Positions 1-11,381 of a DNA stretch of 23,023 bases are shown here, one piece after another. The DNA lies in contig JADGJL010000390.1 in the NCBI GenBank assembly GCA_027600665.1, positions 1 through 23,023 on the forward strand, given 5' to 3'. Origin of the DNA: Irineochytrium annulatum (Eukaryota; Chytridiomycota; Chytridiomycetes; Chytridiales; Chytridiaceae). The position numbers and the translations under genes are program-made. Position 1 is the first letter of the stretch, and each line of letters opens with the position of its first letter. The notes beneath the pieces are model-generated. The model was given only the letters and a program-made list of their open reading frames with translations. It did no database searches and was not told the DNA's origin.

Positions 1-1386
<1,386 letters not shown>

Positions 1387-1986
1387 TCCACGCGAGTTAG
1401 TTAAATCATTAAGGTTTCCGTCTCTCTATTTCCGGCTTTGATTTGCGTTTTTTTTGCCATTGGTTTCGCATCGTCTTTAGCAGATGATGTTTCTCTAATT
1501 CTTGGGCACTTGCCGTAAGTTTGTTTATCTGATCTTATTATTTTTTTTTGCTCTCTCGTTAGACGTGCATTCTCTCGTAACTTAGTTCTGCACGTCTAGC
1601 ACCGAATTCCTTCACCTTTAGTATGACTCCAGCCTGTTACAGTTAGTTGTTTGTCCCTTTTCCTTAGGGTCATGCTTTTCCCCTATTACACCATTCACAT
1701 CCTTCACTCCTCCTTGCATTGGGTTTCTCGCTGATGAGGCAACCACATTATCAAGCTTTCGTTGCCACATATTCACGTAGGAAATATTTATTGAAGGAGG
1801 ATTTGCGAATGATTCTAAAGGTCTTTGCTGTTAAAGCCCTTTTGTTGGTGCGCGAACAAACTTTATTTGGATGAAGGTCCAACGCAATTAAAAATGCGGC
1901 GTCCTGTGCAAAGCAAACAAACAGAAATTCACCAAATAATTAGGTCATAAGGCCCACTTAAGGTGGAACTACATGAGGAACTGCAA
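1387..1986. other. Intergenic 3' region between convergent DED1 and LEU2
   Basis: Six hundred bases between two genes that converge. The sequence is T-rich with several T-runs (e.g. 1448-1455 and 1541-1549) and has no credible ORF. It must hold both 3' UTRs and poly(A) signals. A 10-bp inverted repeat (separate entry) is the only clear structure. Confidence 0.7.
1560..1598. repeat. Perfect 10-bp inverted repeat, 19-nt loop
   Basis: TAGACGTGCA at 1560-1569 and its exact reverse complement TGCACGTCTA at 1589-1598. In RNA this would be a 10-bp stem with a 19-nt loop, about 175 nt downstream of the DED1 stop, so probably inside the DED1 3' UTR. A role in mRNA stability or 3'-end formation is conjecture. 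Confidence 0.6.
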
Positions 1987-3321
1987 CTACCCCAGAAGCC
2001 TTTTGACCTCCTCGACCACGGCGTCACCCACTTGCACGGTGGTCGCACACCCTCCCAGATCCTTCGTCCGAATCCCGAGACCTCCGGCTGGCACGTCGTC
2101 CAACACTTTCCTCACCGCCTGTTCGACGGCGGACGCTTCCTTCTCCAAGCCGAGGGAGTATCGAAGGAGGAGAGCAGCCGAAAGAATCGTGCCAATAGGG
2201 TTTGCGATACCTGGGATGATAAAAAATGTTAGGCAAGCATCCAATATTATAGTAGTATCACCTTGGCCCGCAATATCAGGCGCCGACCCATGGATGGGCT
2301 CGTAGAGGCCGACCGAAGTTCCCTTCCCAAAGCCACACAAACTCGCACTTGGGAGGAGGCCCAAGCTGCCCGGGATGACGGATGCCTCGTCCGAGAGGAT
2401 GTCGCCAAACATGTTTTCGGTCACGACGACGCCGTTCAGAGCGCGCGGGTTTTGGATCATGAGCATAGCAGCTGAGTCGACAAGGTGGTGCTTGAGGCCC
2501 GGCAGGAGAGCCGGGAACTCCTCCTTAAGGGTCTGGGTCACGACGCGGCGCCAGAGACGGGACGTGGCAAGGACGTTCGCCTTGTCGATAGAGGTGACGG
2601 CGAGGGGAGGGTTGGAGAGCATGGCCAGGGAGGCGGCGACGCGGGTGATGCGCTGGACCTCCTTGACCGAGTAGGACATTTTGTCCCAGGCTGTTGGTTT
2701 GTACAGCATTGAACATTAGAATGGATGAGCCGTAATAAGCATAAAAATGGGGAATGTTGCCTACAATCTCCGTTGTCGTCCTCCTCATGTCGATCGCCGA
2801 AGTAGATCCCACCCGTGAGCTCCCTGACAATAACGAACGAAACACCCTGCACCCTGTCCTCTCTCAGAGGCGACATCTTGGTGAGCGACTCGGACGGGAA
2901 GATGCACGGGCGGATGTTCGCGAACAGGTCCAGCTCCTTCCTAAGAGCCAGCAGTCCCTGCTCCGGCCTCGGTCCAAGCTTCCCGCCCAGCTTGGCAGAA
3001 GGTTTGGGCCACTGCGGGCCACCGACGGCGCCAAGGAGGATGGCGGACGAGGTCTTGCAGGCATCCATGGTCGCCTTCGGGAGCGGCTCCTCTGTTCACG
3101 GAGGCACGATGATGTCAGCATGCAGGATCCACGCTGACAAGAGTAAGCGACTAACCTGTCGCGTCGATGGCGCTCCCGCCAATAAGGTGCTCCTCAAACG
3201 TGGCCTTCACAGACGAAGTCGCGAGGACAACCTCGAGGACCTTCCGAGCCTCCTTGACGACCTCCGGGCCGACGCCGTCGCCGGGCAGAATCACGATCTT
3301 GTGGGTTGCGGTGGACGGCAT
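1987..3321 (-). CDS. LEU2: 3-isopropylmalate dehydrogenase (leucine biosynthesis)
   Basis: Catalyses the NAD+-dependent oxidative decarboxylation of 3-isopropylmalate, the third leucine-specific step. Exons on the minus strand: 3321-3156, 3091-2765, 2690-2262, 2210-1987; introns 64, 74 and 51 bp; 381 aa, the usual fungal length. The start [21 protein letters not shown] carries the N-terminal dinucleotide-binding GDGVGPE block. Further on come [53 protein letters not shown] (metal and substrate aspartates), and [22 protein letters not shown], all diagnostic. The third intron is 51 nt with no in-frame stop, so its retention would insert 17 residues in the most conserved C-terminal block; removing it restores AGQGIANPIG. 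It diverges from the CDC34-like gene over a 665-bp shared upstream region. I found no CCGG-N2-CCGG Leu3-type site there. Confidence 0.96.
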
Positions 3322-3986
3322 GGTGTGTGCAGTGGTTATGCTGCTCGCGATTCTTAGCGGACTTGTGGCCTGGCCGAAACAGTGACGTTGAAGATGAGAT
3401 CGTGAGCCTTCGCCAACGCACCGCGCAAAAGCGCACTTCTTGGTTACTGTGACTGCATCGGAAGGATTGCAATGTGGATCTTAGCTTTTCAAATCAGATG
3501 TATCCTGCATGCAACATTGCTTGCAATTGCAACAAACGATAACATGCGAATAAGAGATCTCCATTCTTCATTTTGTGCTGCCAAATTGCAATACTACAGA
3601 CGAAAATGCATTACGTTGCCATGTCAAGGTCGCTTTCATCTCAGAATATGCGGTTGATTGAAGTCGTCTGGCGTCAATTGCGGTGTTGAGCATTCAATTC
3701 GACATTTCAGATCTGGGCCTCATCCCCCGCCCTCCACCAAGAGCCCAAAGTCGCGACCACCCGTTCATCTCGCTTTCCTCATTGCCGTACGGTGCCCGCA
3801 TCCGCCTCCCAAGTTTAGTCGGCGACATCGCGTTTGACAAATAGCCACAACCCCCGCCCATCATCCACCCGCCTCTGGATCCGCATTGAGAGGAGTCCTC
3901 GGTCTCTGTATCTTGTCTTCGCTCGCTGGAGTCGGGAGCTCGAACTTAGCAGCAAGCACGCCACCTGCGGACGTCAGAAGGCAGGG
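3322..3986. promoter_or_regulatory. Divergent upstream region shared by LEU2 and the CDC34-like gene
   Basis: The 665 bases between the two start codons must contain both promoters. A 12-bp palindrome TTGCAATTGCAA lies at 3521-3532. No clear TATA box, Gcn4 site (TGACTCA) or Leu3 site was found. The part near the E2 gene (3715-3860) is pyrimidine-rich and C-rich, as in many fungal leaders. No convincing ORF is present. Confidence 0.5.
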
Positions 3987-5106
3987 ATGGCGAGCGCGGC
4001 CAACGCACTGCAGCGGCAGTTTAAAGGTTCGTAGTTTGCTTGAAGTGGAGGAAGGTTGCATGCGAAGCATCGTTGAATACGTTGGGCGGCTGACTGTGGT
4101 TGCGCTGGGACATCAAGCAACATCGGAGCACCCTTTGACGTCTTTCTTACAGAGCTCTCGAGGGACCCAATTCCGGGGTTTAGGGTACGCGTCTTTGTCC
4201 GTGTTTGCAGTGCCCATTTATTACAATTTTTCGACGCATTGCTAACGTTATGTTTCCAGATCGATCTAAAAGATGACAACATTTTCACCTGGGAGTGAGT
4301 TTGCATGCTTTGATGTCTTGGTGATAAGAGTGACGGTGTTTCTGTAGGGTCGGGATCATTGGTCCCCCGGATACGTTTTACGAGGGCGGATATTTCCTGG
4401 TTAGTTTCATATACGAATTTGGTAGACGCTGATAAGGGTGTGCAGGCGACTTTGAAGTTTCCGGAGGATTACCCTTTTAACCCGCCATCGTTTGCTTTTA
4501 ACAATCCATTCTTCCACCCCAATGTGTAAGTTTTATATATCCGTTGACGCTTACAAACACCAATCAATTCTTTCAGTTACACCGATGGCAAGTTGTGCAT
4601 TTCCATTCTGCACCCACCTGGAGATGACCCGACGAGCGGCGAGCGGGCGGAAGAACGTTGGAATCCCACCCAGAGCGTCGAGTCGATCCTGCTGTCGGTC
4701 GTCTCTTTGCTTAACGACCCGAACGTCTCGTCACCCGCGAATGTTGATGCTGGGGTGAGGCTTTCGGGATTGGATAACCCTTTTTACCGAAACCTCTGTT
4801 TGTTAGGTTATGTGGCGGAATGATAAAAAGGCGTACGCCGCTAGGATTAAGGAGGAAGTCGAGAAGTCGAAGGCCGATATCCCTGCCGATTTAGTGATGC
4901 CGACGAGCGGTATGCCTGTTATCATTGAATTTATCTTGCAGTTAGTTATTAAATTGTCGTTATCAGCGCATGATTTCCTCGTGAAACAGAAGGAGCCCGA
5001 GAAGGAGGATGAGAGTTTCTGGCTTGAGCATGACGATGATGGGATGGATGACGACGAGGATGAGGAGGATGAGGAAGAGGAAGACGAGGAGATGGAGGAT
5101 GATTAG
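3987..5106 (+). CDS. CDC34: Ubiquitin-conjugating enzyme E2, CDC34/UBE2R type
   Basis: E2 enzyme that takes ubiquitin from E1 and, with SCF (cullin-RING) ligases, builds K48 chains. Eight exons: 3987-4026, 4153-4184, 4260-4294, 4348-4399, 4446-4525, 4577-4754, 4807-4909, 4967-5106; 219 aa. The UBC fold is complete: [41 protein letters not shown] (residues 77-79), catalytic Cys87 in [12 protein letters not shown], and the acidic insert [14 protein letters not shown] that marks the Cdc34/Ubc7 class. A nearly pure Asp/Glu tail follows residue ~190, as in Cdc34/UBE2R, where it docks on the cullin. The last intron (4910-4966, 57 nt) is stop-free, but removing it gives [14 protein letters not shown], matching the spacing of UBE2R PTT..EY.VKTKAP. 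The symbol is by family resemblance; a Ubc7-type paralogue is less likely because of the tail. Confidence 0.92.
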
Positions 5107-5479
5107 GCGGGTTGCTTGTTATGCAGTACTTGTTTTTTTTGTGGGTCGTTAAGGAAAAATAGTGGCATACTCAAAAAATTTTAATCATCGCAACTGTCGA
5201 TATTTAGAGCATTAGTGAATTTGGAATGCCGAAGGTCCGATATATCGGACCTACCGCTCATTTATCTTCCAGCTGTTCTGTGCTGATACATGACTTATCT
5301 TCGCGCTCAGCTTGGTTTCTTTTGTGACAAAAGTCAAACACCGCAACGACTGCGTCCCAGGGTTAGGCATAGCTTTGTTGCTCTCTTTTGGGGAGCCGCT
5401 ATACGGTTACTGCGAGCAGACGAATATTAGTTTACCTGCCTATGTTATTTGCCCAATCATCATCTCACCCGCGTTCAAA
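5107..5479. other. Intergenic region between convergent CDC34-like and hydrolase genes
   Basis: The 373 bases between two convergent stop codons contain 3' UTR sequence for both genes. No ORF of note. It holds a perfect 20-bp palindrome at 5233-5252 (separate entry). Confidence 0.7.
5233..5252. repeat. Perfect 20-bp palindrome between convergent genes
   Basis: AGGTCCGATATATCGGACCT reads the same on both strands with no mismatch and no loop; symmetry ends at 5232/5253. It sits 127 bp after the CDC34-like stop and 228 bp from the hydrolase stop. It could be a binding site for a homodimeric protein, a cruciform, or chance. Confidence 0.8.
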
Positions 5480-8185
5480 CTATCTGTACCTCTCCCTACT
5501 TAATACGACGGTATCAAAAATCTTTTCAACGACCAGCTTGCCATTCTCATAAGCCCGAATTTCCCCACCGAGGTTGAAATTATCCCTCGTGCTTGACAGC
5601 CATGACCTTGACTCGATCCTCACAATGCCCTTCCACGCTGCCACTTTCGCGTCCGCTCCCACAACAGGTCCACTGACGACCGGTGGCGCTCCGAAGAGAC
5701 CCGCCCAGCTAAGTCTTTCCTCTGACACGTCTTCTTCTGGCCTCCCAAGATCACATCTCCACGAAACGTCGACATTCGCGATAGTCGGGTCCACAATCGA
5801 CCTCGTATACGACTCGCAACTAGACTCCCCATAAACCCAGCCGCCGCCCAACCCTTCTACATCGAATTTAATGGCGCCTTCGTCCTTCAGCCAGACGTGT
5901 TCGCGTATTCCCTTCCTCTTTGTAATGCACGAGCGAGCCGGCGTCGCGGCCCTGAGAACTACGTGTGGTCGCGGCCGGCTGGATCGCGCGGGCTCAGCTA
6001 GGTGCTGCGAGAGCGGCCGACGAGACCAAAACTTATCGTCCCCCGCGTTGTAGACGGGCACTTGAATGCAGCCGCCCGGGTGGAGTCGGATGTTTGCCAC
6101 CTCCCTTGACGGCCAAAGCCTGGGCCAGTAAGACGTGGACAAGCTCAGCCGGAGTCGGTGGTCGCGCGGCAGGACGTGCGAGCAGTGCTTCAGTTGTATA
6201 TGAACCGACACGGGCGGACCGTCCGTCGGGAAAGGCGACGGCTCGGCGTGGGAAGCGTACTGCGTCAGGTTAACAGGACCCCAGCCAATCAGAAACGATC
6301 CGCGGTCGGATACGTCGCAAAGCCTCGCGACAACCATGCCTTCGGGTTCCGAAGATGTGACGGGGAGGTTGACCGTGACGGCGCCGAGAATGGTTATTGC
6401 CTCGTTAGCGGGCGCACTCTCGAAGCACAAGCTCCGTTCGTCGTCTTCTGTCTGATCTGCCGGCATGTCCGGGTCGTCGATGCCTTCAAACATATGGTGA
6501 TCAGCAGATAAAAGGCCTTGGTCGACTTACCAAAAGCGCAAAATCGGCCAGCGGTCGATCCAACCTCCGGGTCATTTGATATCAGCAGGGGCTCGACATC
6601 GGGCTCTAAGACGGGCTCATCTGTCAACACATGCGTTCTCATGCACATGTGGAAAGTCTTATTTGAAATTTGGTTCGAAGGCCAAGCGTTCAGATCTACC
6701 CATCGCCCCGGGCGCTCTGTGACGATTGGCGAAGGGTCAACATATTCTTGCACGTAGACCTGCAATGGCGCTTGTTCCATCTGCAAGCAGATATCTATTA
6801 AAAACCGTTGGGCGTAGCAAAAACCGACCATGCCAACATCTTCATCCTTTAGCCAATGATCCCACCACATAACGCATTCGTCTAAGAAGTTCACGGGCGT
6901 GATTGGACTTTGGTGCGGCTGCCGAAGTAAATATACGATTTAGAACTTGGCTGGCGGTGGAATAAACGTAGGTAGGAACTGGGGCCCATTGGCAACGTAC
7001 GTAAAAATGCGTCCAAGGCCCGACCAAAGCCCTCCTCGGCACCTTCAACCTTTCCATAAGGTTGAACACTGCTCTTGTATAGGAATCCTGCCATCCCCCG
7101 ACACAGAATACCGGCACCTTAATCCGCGAGTAGTCCTCGCATACACTCCCGTGCTTCCAAAACCAATCCCTTTTTCTGTGTCGGTGCCAGGTCTCTCCCC
7201 AAAGACTCTGGTTCAAGATTCTTCCTTTGAGCGTGTCCCTCCACGAGCCCACGGTCCCGTCCCCACCAAACATAGTTCCCGGGTCCGGCGGGAGCGCTGT
7301 GTGTTTGAGCATAAAGGACGCCCACGTCAGGTTGTCCGTTAAGAGGCATCCGCCCGCGTAGTGAATGTCATCAGCGTAACGATCATCCGTGCTGCAGACG
7401 GTGATAATGCAGCGGAGCTCAGGGGGCTGAAGGCAGGCCACCTGGAGACTGTTGAAACCTAACAGTCGTTAGTTAGCGAGGATTGGGTGGCTATTCACGT
7501 CACCTCCCCAAGACTTGCCCATCATGCCAAGCGAGCCCGTGCACCAGGGCTGTTTGGACATCCAGCGCAAAACCGAGAGTGCGTCCTCGAGCTCGGTAGG
7601 GCTGTATTCGTCTTCGAGCATACCTTGTAAAGCGACATTATGTTGTTGCTAGTGAGTATGGAAAAGAAGTCAAATAACTCACCAGTGCTGTCTCCCGTCC
7701 CACGCATGTCTACCCGGGCAACGACGTAACCCCGTGACGCCACAAAAGGATGCATTCCTTACGCGATGAATGAAAATCTAGCACCCAGAAGGGGAGGTCG
7801 GCAAGAAAACGCACCCTCGTCCCGATGCGCCGTAAAATCTCTTTTTCTGTAGGGGATGTACTCTGCACGAAGTGATCATTAACATACGAACAAGGACTAA
7901 CGATGGGAAAACGCGCTTACCCATTATTCCGGGATACTTGGCCCCAGGCCCTGCATCCTTTGGCATCCATATCGTGGCTGCAAGGGTTGTGCTTCCCGGC
8001 AAAGGGATCGCGACGCTTTCGAGGCAACGGACGGGTACCGCCCGAGGCGGTGGCTTCCAGTGCTGAGTGGACGCGACTTTCGAGTTGTGTGAGCGTCCGC
8101 GACCGTGCGGCGGGGATGCGATGTTGGAGAGCATGTTGTCGGGATCGGAGATGCTCTCACGAAGCTCGCAAGCCGTGGCGAGCAC
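5480..8185 (-). CDS. CocE/NonD-type alpha/beta hydrolase (X-Pro dipeptidyl-peptidase S15-like)
   Basis: Serine hydrolase of the S15 / cocaine-esterase superfamily, acting on acyl esters or X-Pro peptides; substrate unknown. Eight exons on the minus strand: 8185-7921, 7862-7815, 7757-7683, 7623-7504, 7458-7001, 6918-6829, 6780-6531, 6483-5480; introns 45-82 bp; 769 aa. Every junction restores family sequence: MEYIPYRKRD, GMHPFVASRGYVVARVDMRGTGDSTG, MMGKSWGGFNSLQ, and DHWLKDEDVGM-MEQAPLQVYVQE. A catalytic triad is visible: Ser167 in GKSWGG, Asp294 in VGGWQDSYT, His320 in GPWTHFYP. The C-terminal part (about residue 430 on) matches the position of the jelly-roll domain of the family. No signal peptide is obvious, so it is probably cytosolic. 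The start is the first ATG of exon 1 (MLATACEL); an internal Met at residue 18 is a possible alternative. Close relatives are common in bacteria and filamentous fungi. Confidence 0.9.
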
Positions 8186-8431
8186 GTGATGTGCTGCTCA
8201 AAGCAAAGAATCGCGTGCTGGGCCTCATCAGGATCGCCGCGTGATCATCCAAAAGGCTTGCACCAATGCGCCTGCTGACATAGTTATAATGACATACATA
8301 CAAAAAAGGTTATGTTATGCTCCTAAAACCGTTCAAAGACTATGCACAACACCCCAGTGCCTGCATGTAACTTGTACAATACGAATCAAGAACATGCCTT
8401 CATTTAAAACAGCAGGGAACTACGATCCCGT

Positions 8432-10143
8432 TCAAAATGGCGGCCGAAGGAATGACTTAACCTTTGAAAAGACAAAAGGCTTAAGCTGAGGTGTTCGAAT
8501 GTCGGTCTTTGTGTCGGCATCCCCGTCTCGACAGTATGAAAAGTCAACCCATGAGAGTTTGTTGTGCCGACCCTTTCGTGTCGAACTGAGGGTCAAAACG
8601 TACTCGAAAGCGTGGCGAGGTTGGTCCGGGTCTGATCATGCAAAATGGGAATAGTGAGAAAGGAGGCGCACGTCGAAGGGATGGGGAAATATTTACCATG
8701 AGTCCACATGCGAACTTCAGACCCGTTCAGCTGATACGCACCCGTCGATAACCCCTTCAAATGCCTCGGGTGCGAACCCATAGCGGCTAGCTCCCTCACG
8801 GCTGCATGGGGCTCCACCGCAGTCCTCCAGCATATGACGCTTCCGTCTTCGAAAAACCTTATAAACCTATTGCCGCATCATCTCAGTCACATATGTAAAA
8901 AATGCACGTATAGATATGTACAAAGAGCACCCTCGCACCTGAAGTATGTAACCATGAGAATCGGGTTCGAATAACTCTCGGCGTATCCTTGCTTAACATA
9001 GTTCACCCTTGAAATGAAAATCCCATCGCTCCGAACCCTCGGCCTCCGCAACCACATCGCCAGCCAATCGCCACCGTGCTCAACCCTGCACTCCTCCGTC
9101 AACGCCCGATGTGGCGCCAACGCCGCGTGGTTGCGCGCGCACATTTCCCTCCAAATGGTCCTGCTCCGGCTGCATAGGTACACCTGCTTGCACACCAGGC
9201 TAACCCTGACAAGGTTCTCGCCGTCTAACACCACCGCCCACCGGACGATGGCGCTGATAACGCCCTGCGGTAGGCGTGCTAGCGGACACGGCTTGGACGC
9301 GTCGCGCGGGTTAAAGGGCGCATCATGCCCGGACGCGACGAGAGCCAGCAGCCCCTCACTCCCAGGCACGGGATGTGCGGCCGCATCGTCGTCGGTGGGA
9401 AGGTGAAAGCTATAGAACGTTGCAAAGTCATCCGGGCCATGTCGATCGTCGTCCGCGCCGTGCGGATGGTGAATCTCAAGCGCGTGTGGTGAGAGGCGGA
9501 GGAGGTCCCGGGCAAGCTGATCGACTTCGGGGTGAAGTTTTGAGGCGAAGCGGTAGTGGCGCACGGCCTCGTTCAGGTTGCCCTCGCGCTCAAACCGGCT
9601 GGCGCGTTTGTATGCCTCGATCGCTTGATCCTTCTTCGAGACGACGGCGGCTGGTGTGGAGACTGATGAACTTTGCGAGAATAGGGATGAAGAGGACGAC
9701 GGCGGAGGCGGAGCAGCGTCCTTAACTTCGGGTTGGAGTTTAAAATGAAGCTTAGGATCTGGCTTGACATCACGTTTTATTGCGGAGGACGACGAGATTG
9801 TGACCCCGGCGTGCTTGCTCGAGGTCGCCGCAGATGAGGTCGCCAAAGGCCTTGAGGTCAACGACGTGGCGGCACCGACGGTCGGCTTGCTCAAAGCCGC
9901 TGACGGCTTAGAAAGCTCCTCCTTCCATTGGTCTCTGAACTGAGCGAGCTCGTTGACGGCCGCCCCGCTGATGTCGACGTCGGCGAGCACGGCCGCCTGG
10001 TCGGGCTCAGCCACGACCGCTTCCATTACACCTTGGTTGGCGGCGGGTGAATCAGGGCGCCGATTGCGCACCAAGTGCTCTGAAAGGGTTTTGGTGACAC
10101 TCCTCTGTCTAAATAGGGCTGCGACTTGCGACAGGCCACACAT
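8432..10143 (-). CDS. F-box protein, FBXO9/Hrt3/Pof7 type
   Basis: Substrate receptor of an SCF ubiquitin ligase; the F-box binds Skp1. Exons 10143-8939, 8866-8697 and 8631-8432 (introns 72 and 65 bp); 524 aa. N-terminal FRDQWKEEL block, a Ser/Ala/Pro-rich linker, a TPR/MIT-like hairpin (KDQAIEAYKRASRFEREGNL, residues ~171-207), the F-box (~288-337, LARLPQGVISAIVRWAVV... LVCKQVY), then the family C-terminal domain: VNYVKQGYAESYSNPILMVT, YFRFIRFFEDGSVI, RHAFEYVLTLSSTRKGRHNK, LSWVDF, and FVFSKVKSF at the very end, as in FBXO9/Hrt3. The start is uncertain: 10143 is the first in-frame ATG of the open frame, but 10026 (MEAVVAEPDQ) lies close to the conserved part. An out-of-frame ATG at about 10189 precedes both, so a short 5' intron or uORF is possible. 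Confidence 0.88.
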
Positions 10144-10667
10144 CTTCTTCCATCCTCGCGGCAACTTGCGCGTTAAGTCCACGCATTACTTTGACAGTGG
10201 TAAATCTGTAAACGCGATCTAGTAGCTTTCCGAGTCACAGTCTGTAGAAACAAACGTGCGGTTGATCATTTAGTTGTTCGCTCGCAGCTCAATAGTTCTG
10301 ACTTCCCGACCGTCGCTAACTGCACTCGAATTAAAAACGATCGTTCACGATCCGACTTGTATTGTAGTGTATAAAATAGAACGGCCGTTTTGTACATGGA
10401 AGAGCCAAGGGAACAGCATGGGGAAAATAGCAAAAGAGGAAGAGAATGCTTAAAAAAAAACCGGGGTAACACGTGGTAGGGTAGACTCACGTAAGCACGA
10501 AGAAATAGTCGCCAATAAAAGTAAATGTAAGAAAGGCGAGCGCGGCGACTTTAATGCAGCCAGCCAGCAAGCCAGTTGAGATCAAATGTAAAATCCGTCA
10601 AGGACTTCCAGAGGCACAGGATAGAAGGAATTCTACACCCGTAATCTCCACACCCGTAAGTGCTTAC
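10144..10667. other. Intergenic region, F-box upstream and secreted-protein 3' flank
   Basis: About 520 bases holding the F-box gene leader and promoter (minus strand) and the 3' UTR of the secreted-protein gene. A TATAAAATA-like string occurs at ~10370-10378 but on the plus strand, where no gene starts, so it is probably not used. No ORF with coding character. Confidence 0.6.
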
Positions 10668-11381
10668 TCATGACGACGGGTAAGCCGGAGCGTACTCATA
10701 CGCCGCCGACGCGGCCGCCTGTATCAGGTAACCGCCGTTCGCTGGCGGCGATTGCGTAACCTTCGGAGCCACGGCCGAAACGGCTCCCGGCATCGGCATC
10801 TCGGGCATCCCTATCGGCTTCGTAGGCATACCGGCGCCGGGCGCAACGCCGACGCGACACCGGTACCGCATCGGCACGACGGGCGCGTTGGTGTTCGCCA
10901 TCGTCGCGCCGCCCATGACGGGCGGTATCGCGATTGGCGCGGTCGTCATCATCGGCGCTGCCACGGTGGCCACGGGCTTGGGGAGGGCGGTGGCGGCCGC
11001 AATCGGGGCCGCGACGGTGGGCATCGCGGGTTTGTTCGACGCCGCGGGAATGGGCGCGGCGACGGGGTTGGGGACCGAGTTCACGGGCATCATGACGGGA
11101 GTAGAGGACTTGGCTGGTGCGGCGGCGGAGGTCATCGCTGCTGCTGCTTTTGATGTGGAAATCGGCATGACGGATGTCGGCTTCGCGGCTGCCGTTGCTG
11201 CGGGCATGGCCATGGAGGTTGATGCTGCTGATGTTGCGGTTTTGGATGCGGCGGCGGGAGCAGCTGGTGGGGCACTGCCGTATCCTGCTGGAGGCCCGTT
11301 GAAAATTACTTGCGGTGACGGTGATGCGATGGCGGCGGCGACGGATGCGAGGACAAGGACGACGGCGTTGGAGAACAGCAT
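10668..11381 (-). CDS. Secreted Ala/Pro/Met/Thr-rich protein of unknown function
   Basis: A single-exon ORF of 237 aa. The ATG at 11381 starts a textbook signal peptide (MLFSNAVVLVLASVAAAIAS, probable cleavage near residue 20 before PSPQ). The open frame extends upstream to a TTG, but only the ATG makes a signal peptide. The mature part is low-complexity: Ala-, Pro-, Met-, Thr- and Ser-rich, with motifs such as AAPAKSSTPVMMPV, AAPIPAASNKPAM and IPPVMGGATM. Only one Cys is seen (in MRYRCRVG), so it is not a hydrophobin or CFEM protein. The C-terminus is Tyr/Ala-rich (AAYEYAPAYPSS). No GPI signal is obvious. It may be a cell-wall or extracellular-matrix protein; Thr/Ser/Pro density would allow heavy O-mannosylation. 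I recognise no family. High GC means that a hydrophobic 180-aa frame is open on the other strand, which I regard as a shadow. Confidence 0.7.
   Translation of the reverse strand: MLFSNAVVLVLASVAAAIASPSPQVIFNGPPAGYGSAPPAAPAAASKTATSAASTSMAMPAATAAAKPTSVMPISTSKAAAAMTSAAAPAKSSTPVMMPVNSVPNPVAAPIPAASNKPAMPTVAAPIAAATALPKPVATVAAPMMTTAPIAIPPVMGGATMANTNAPVVPMRYRCRVGVAPGAGMPTKPIGMPEMPMPGAVSAVAPKVTQSPPANGGYLIQAAASAAYEYAPAYPSS

Noticed and set aside
3521..3532. 12-bp palindrome TTGCAATTGCAA as a regulatory operator of LEU2
   Set aside because: Short palindromes of this length are expected by chance; it does not resemble Leu3 or Gcn4 sites.
8593..8817. Separate small minus-strand gene
   Set aside because: The frame is the second-last exon of the F-box gene plus its following intron; the joined sequence matches the FBXO9-type C-terminal domain.
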